The translations under genes and the position numbers were made by a program. This document shows, piece after piece, positions 50,742-52,951 of a stretch of 52,951 nucleotides of DNA. Every line of letters starts with the position of its first letter. Positions within the stretch are counted from its first letter, which is position 1. The stretch comes from Deltaproteobacteria bacterium (GTDB taxonomy: Bacteria; Myxococcota_A; UBA796; GCA-2862545), in the NCBI GenBank assembly GCA_006226595.1, contig SBGP01000112.1:1-52951 (forward strand), read 5' to 3'. The notes under the pieces were generated by a model. It did not search any database. It had not been told where the DNA came from and saw nothing but the letters and a program-made list of their open reading frames with translations.

Positions 50742-51506
50742 ATGACCAAGGCACAACGCGCGCTGTTGATCAGCATCGTCGCCACCGTCGCGCTGTACGC
50801 GGTGCCGCAGCTGCACGCGCTCGCGTGGCCCCTGATCCTGCTCTCGACCCTCGCCCACGAGCTCGGCCACGGCATCGCCGCGATGCTCGTCGGCTGCTCC
50901 TTCGACCAGCTCGTGATGTACGCCGATGCCTCCGGGGTGGCGCGCTGGTCCGGCGACCCCGGTCGCTTCGCACGCGCGGCCATCTCGGCGGGCGGGCTCA
51001 TGGGCCCCTCCATCGTCGCCGGCGCCTTGTTCGGCGTCGCCCGCAACGAGCGCTCGGCGCGTATCGCCGCCATGGTGCTCGGCGTGGTGCTGCTCGCCGT
51101 CGACGTGCTGTGGGTGCGCAACCTGTTCGGCTTCGGCTTCGTCGCCCTGCTCGGGGCAGGCCTGCTCGGGCTCTCCGCGCGGGCCTCCGCGGAGGTCACG
51201 CGAACCACCCTGCTCTTCGTCGCCTGCCAGCTCGCACTGTCGGTGTTCTCGCGCGGGGACTACCTGTTCACCGACGTCGCCCACACCGGCGCGGGGGTGA
51301 TGCCATCCGACGTCGCCCACATCCAGGCCGCGCTGATCCTGCCGTACTGGATCTGGGGCGGGTTCATCGGCCTGCTCTCGGTGGCGGTGCTGTGGGCAGG
51401 CGTTCGGCCGTGGATTCGCGACTCACTGCCGAGCGTGGACGCGCCGAAGGCGAAGAAGGCGAGCAGCACGCGCAAGCCGCGGAGGCGCTCGCAGCGCGAG
51501 GGGTAG
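50742..51506 (+). CDS. M50-like integral membrane protein with HELGH motif
   Basis: This 254-residue polytopic protein resembles the M50B family of intramembrane metalloproteases. HELGHGIAA (His39, Glu40, His43) lies in the second hydrophobic segment, followed by a long run of membrane helices and a basic C-terminal tail (RKPRRRSQREG). The third metal ligand, usually an Asp in a later helix, is not certain; candidates are in VLLAVDVLWVRN. It might be a zinc protease or an inactive relative. GGGAGG precedes the ATG. The divergent gap to the M61 gene is only 51 bases. Confidence 0.78.
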   Translation: MTKAQRALLISIVATVALYAVPQLHALAWPLILLSTLAHELGHGIAAMLVGCSFDQLVMYADASGVARWSGDPGRFARAAISAGGLMGPSIVAGALFGVARNERSARIAAMVLGVVLLAVDVLWVRNLFGFGFVALLGAGLLGLSARASAEVTRTTLLFVACQLALSVFSRGDYLFTDVAHTGAGVMPSDVAHIQAALILPYWIWGGFIGLLSVAVLWAGVRPWIRDSLPSVDAPKAKKASSTRKPRRRSQREG

Positions 51507-51514
51507 GCGCGGGA

Positions 51515-51525
51515 TAGAGTGCGCC
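51515..51525 (+). promoter_or_regulatory. -10-like TAGAGT, leaderless geometry
   Basis: TAGAGT at 51515-51520 lies 5 bases before the ATG at 51526, with no Shine-Dalgarno. It sits in the 19-base gap after the M50-like gene. Confidence 0.45.
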
Positions 51526-52545
51526 ATGCCTCGCTTCCTGATCGCTCTGTCCCTCGTCGCGTGCACGCGCACGACCGTGGTCGACGGCGACAGCGACGCC
51601 AGCGAGGCCTGCGCGATCCCGGTGCCGGCGCAGACGGACCTGTCGAGCCCCGTGTGGGGTGAGCCCGGCGTGCGCTTCTACGTGCCCGATGGCCGCTGGG
51701 CCCTGGCCACCGCCCTCGCGTCCCGGCAGCTGCACGAGGTCGATGGCCTCGACCTCGACCTGTCGCCGAGCTGGTTCTTCGCCTCGGCGCTGGAGGCCTC
51801 GTTCCTCGGGTGCACCGAGCAGCCCGCCGACCCGGACGAGCCCGCGAACCGCTACGATCGCCAGCCGAGCACCGACAGCGAGGGCTGCTTCGAGCTGCCG
51901 GACTCGACCGTGTGGATCGAGCTGTGCCGCCTGTTCCCCGACGATCTCGCCTGCGAGGCCGCGTATGCGGACGTGATCCCGTCGACGGCGCGCCGGGATG
52001 CGGTGCCCACGGGGGCCCTTGGCCTCGCGTGGTTCGACGTGGCCGCATACGCCCTGTTCCAGCGCCGCGGAAGCGCCGACCCCGACGCGTTCTTCGCCGC
52101 CTCTCCAGACCCTCTGGCCCTCGAGAAGGCCCTCGCCGTCGCGCACGCCGCGGGCCCCTGGGAGCCGGAGCTGGACGCGCTGTTCGCGGGCTGCGCGGAG
52201 GCCGAAGACGTCGGCAGCTGCCTCACCGACGCGCCCCTCGCGGCCCGAGTCTCCGCCGTCGCCAGCCACACGGCCGACCTCGAGGCGAGCGTCGCCGCCG
52301 ACCACTGCTACGACGAGCCGCTCACCGAGGCCGAGGTCGAGGCCTTCGTCGCCGACCTCGGCGTGCTCTGGCCCCGCGCACGGGTGACCGAGGCGACCGA
52401 CGCAGCCCTCGCGGTGCTCGACGGCGGAAGCTTCCAGGAGGACGGCCCGGCCGTGCTCGACGCCGTGGCCGACGAGATCGGCGTCGCCCTGTCCTGTCCA
52501 GGCGCCCAGCTCGGCACCTGGTACGCCCTCGAGTGCCCCCCGTGA
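51526..52545 (+). CDS. Lipoprotein of unknown function, 339 aa
   Basis: The product has a short lipoprotein signal (MPRFLIALSLVAC) followed by an Asp/Glu-rich, Cys-containing soluble part with mainly helical segments (GRWALATALASRQLHEVDGL, LTEAEVEAFVADLGVLWPR). About ten Cys in the mature part suggest several disulfides. I recognise no family. Its stop overlaps the next start in a GTGA, so it is probably an operon partner of the truncated gene at 52542. It may be exported to the cell surface. Confidence 0.72.
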   Translation: MPRFLIALSLVACTRTTVVDGDSDASEACAIPVPAQTDLSSPVWGEPGVRFYVPDGRWALATALASRQLHEVDGLDLDLSPSWFFASALEASFLGCTEQPADPDEPANRYDRQPSTDSEGCFELPDSTVWIELCRLFPDDLACEAAYADVIPSTARRDAVPTGALGLAWFDVAAYALFQRRGSADPDAFFAASPDPLALEKALAVAHAAGPWEPELDALFAGCAEAEDVGSCLTDAPLAARVSAVASHTADLEASVAADHCYDEPLTEAEVEAFVADLGVLWPRARVTEATDAALAVLDGGSFQEDGPAVLDAVADEIGVALSCPGAQLGTWYALECPP

Positions 52546-52951
52546 TCGCGCTGTGGCTGGTGTGGGCTGCGGCCGCCGACCTCGCATGGGTCAGCGTCGG
52601 CGCGCCCGGGGAGCAAGCGGTTCACAGCGAGCTCGCCCTGGGTCTCGACGAGATCGGGCTCCGCGACGCCGCGCCTCCGGACGGCTTCGCTGCGATGCCC
52701 GTAGCCGAGCAGGTCGACGCCCTGCGCCCGCTGCTCGCGGACGACGAGGTGCGCGCTGCCGCGTGGCTCGATCCGAACCCGGGTGACGGCTTGCGCCTGC
52801 ACCTCGTGTTCGCCACCGAGACCCGCGCGGTGGTGCGCCTGGTCGAAGCGGGAGATGCCGCCGAGCTGGCGCTGGCCGTGCGGGAGCTGCTCGCCGAGCC
52901 GCCTCCGGCTCCCCCGCCGCCGCCGGCCCCCGAGCCAGCACCACTCCCGCC
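52542..52951 (+). CDS. Partial gene, secreted protein with Pro-rich region (cut by window end)
   Basis: A GTG at 52542 overlaps the preceding stop and opens a frame that runs to the window edge without a stop (136 complete codons). It begins with a signal-like stretch (MIALWLVWAAAADLAWVSVG), continues as a mixed helical and strand domain (ELALGLDEIGLRDA, LRLHLVFATETRAVVRLVEA) and enters a Pro-rich linker (PPPAPPPPPAPEPAP) before the end. The rest is outside the window and the family is not recognised. The Pro-rich linker suggests a two-part exported protein. Confidence 0.7.
   Translation, partial: MIALWLVWAAAADLAWVSVGAPGEQAVHSELALGLDEIGLRDAAPPDGFAAMPVAEQVDALRPLLADDEVRAAAWLDPNPGDGLRLHLVFATETRAVVRLVEAGDAAELALAVRELLAEPPPAPPPPPAPEPAPLP

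Noticed and set aside
1-52951. tRNA, rRNA, insertion sequences, prophage or integrase genes
   Set aside because: No such gene or terminal repeat was recognised. Composition looks even across the window.

Overview
The window is a GC-rich (around 70% by eye), gene-dense chromosomal segment from a Gram-negative bacterium, most probably a myxobacterium-like member of the Myxococcota. Indicators are the many lipoproteins with Asp-Thr/Asp-Ala linkers, MopE-type calcium-like repeats with FG-GAP repeats, a Ser/Thr kinase fused to a formylglycine-generating-enzyme (FGE) fold, outer-membrane-like small proteins and very GC-biased third codon positions. I see no rRNA, tRNA, CRISPR array, transposase, integrase or phage gene. 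No gene-free stretch exceeds 300 bases.

Layout. 110-2445 (-) wecC-wecB make UDP-ManNAcA for a surface polysaccharide. 2543-7989 holds slyX, two small genes, a large winged-helix/ATPase/TPR regulator, a TVP38-type membrane protein and a secreted PDZ protein. 8237-14997 (+) is a four-gene signalling operon with translationally overlapping junctions: hybrid histidine kinase, GAF/degenerate-cyclase protein, single-domain response regulator, and Ser/Thr kinase-FGE fusion. 15044-17878 encodes an outer-membrane-like protein, an M15 peptidase lipoprotein and a PstS-OmpA fusion. 17949-20409 holds a pyroglutamyl-peptidase-like protein, a stand-alone RnfD/NqrB-like membrane protein and a secreted protein. 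20596-24326 is a MoxR ATPase/VWA pair of RavA-ViaA type. 24307-29847 (-) encodes a MopE/FG-GAP lipoprotein, a membrane protein and an unknown protein. 30071-32833 has a PEGA-like secreted protein, a voltage-gated K+ channel and an SDR oxidoreductase. 32837-36844 (-) holds two tandem paralogous beta-propeller lipoproteins. 36907-43506 has two membrane glycosyltransferases, a quinone oxidoreductase, a triple-FKBP lipoprotein and a TPR-like protein. 43514-50690 (-) has a beta-barrel-like protein, a two-haem cytochrome lipoprotein, DedA, a VOC protein, a TraB/Tiki-like membrane protein and an M61 peptidase. 50742-52951 (+) has an M50-like membrane protein, a lipoprotein and a gene cut by the window edge.

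The strongest cross-cutting signal is not a gene. Nine genes without a Shine-Dalgarno sequence have a TANNNT hexamer 5-8 bases (usually exactly 6) upstream of the start codon, on both strands. That is where a sigma-70-type -10 box would sit if transcription began at the first base of the start codon, so this genome appears to use leaderless mRNAs widely. Other genes have the same hexamer 17-21 bases upstream, and most of these have a Shine-Dalgarno sequence in between. The second interesting region is the 8237-14997 signalling operon, which combines two-component, pseudo-receiver, pseudo-cyclase and Ser/Thr-kinase modules.
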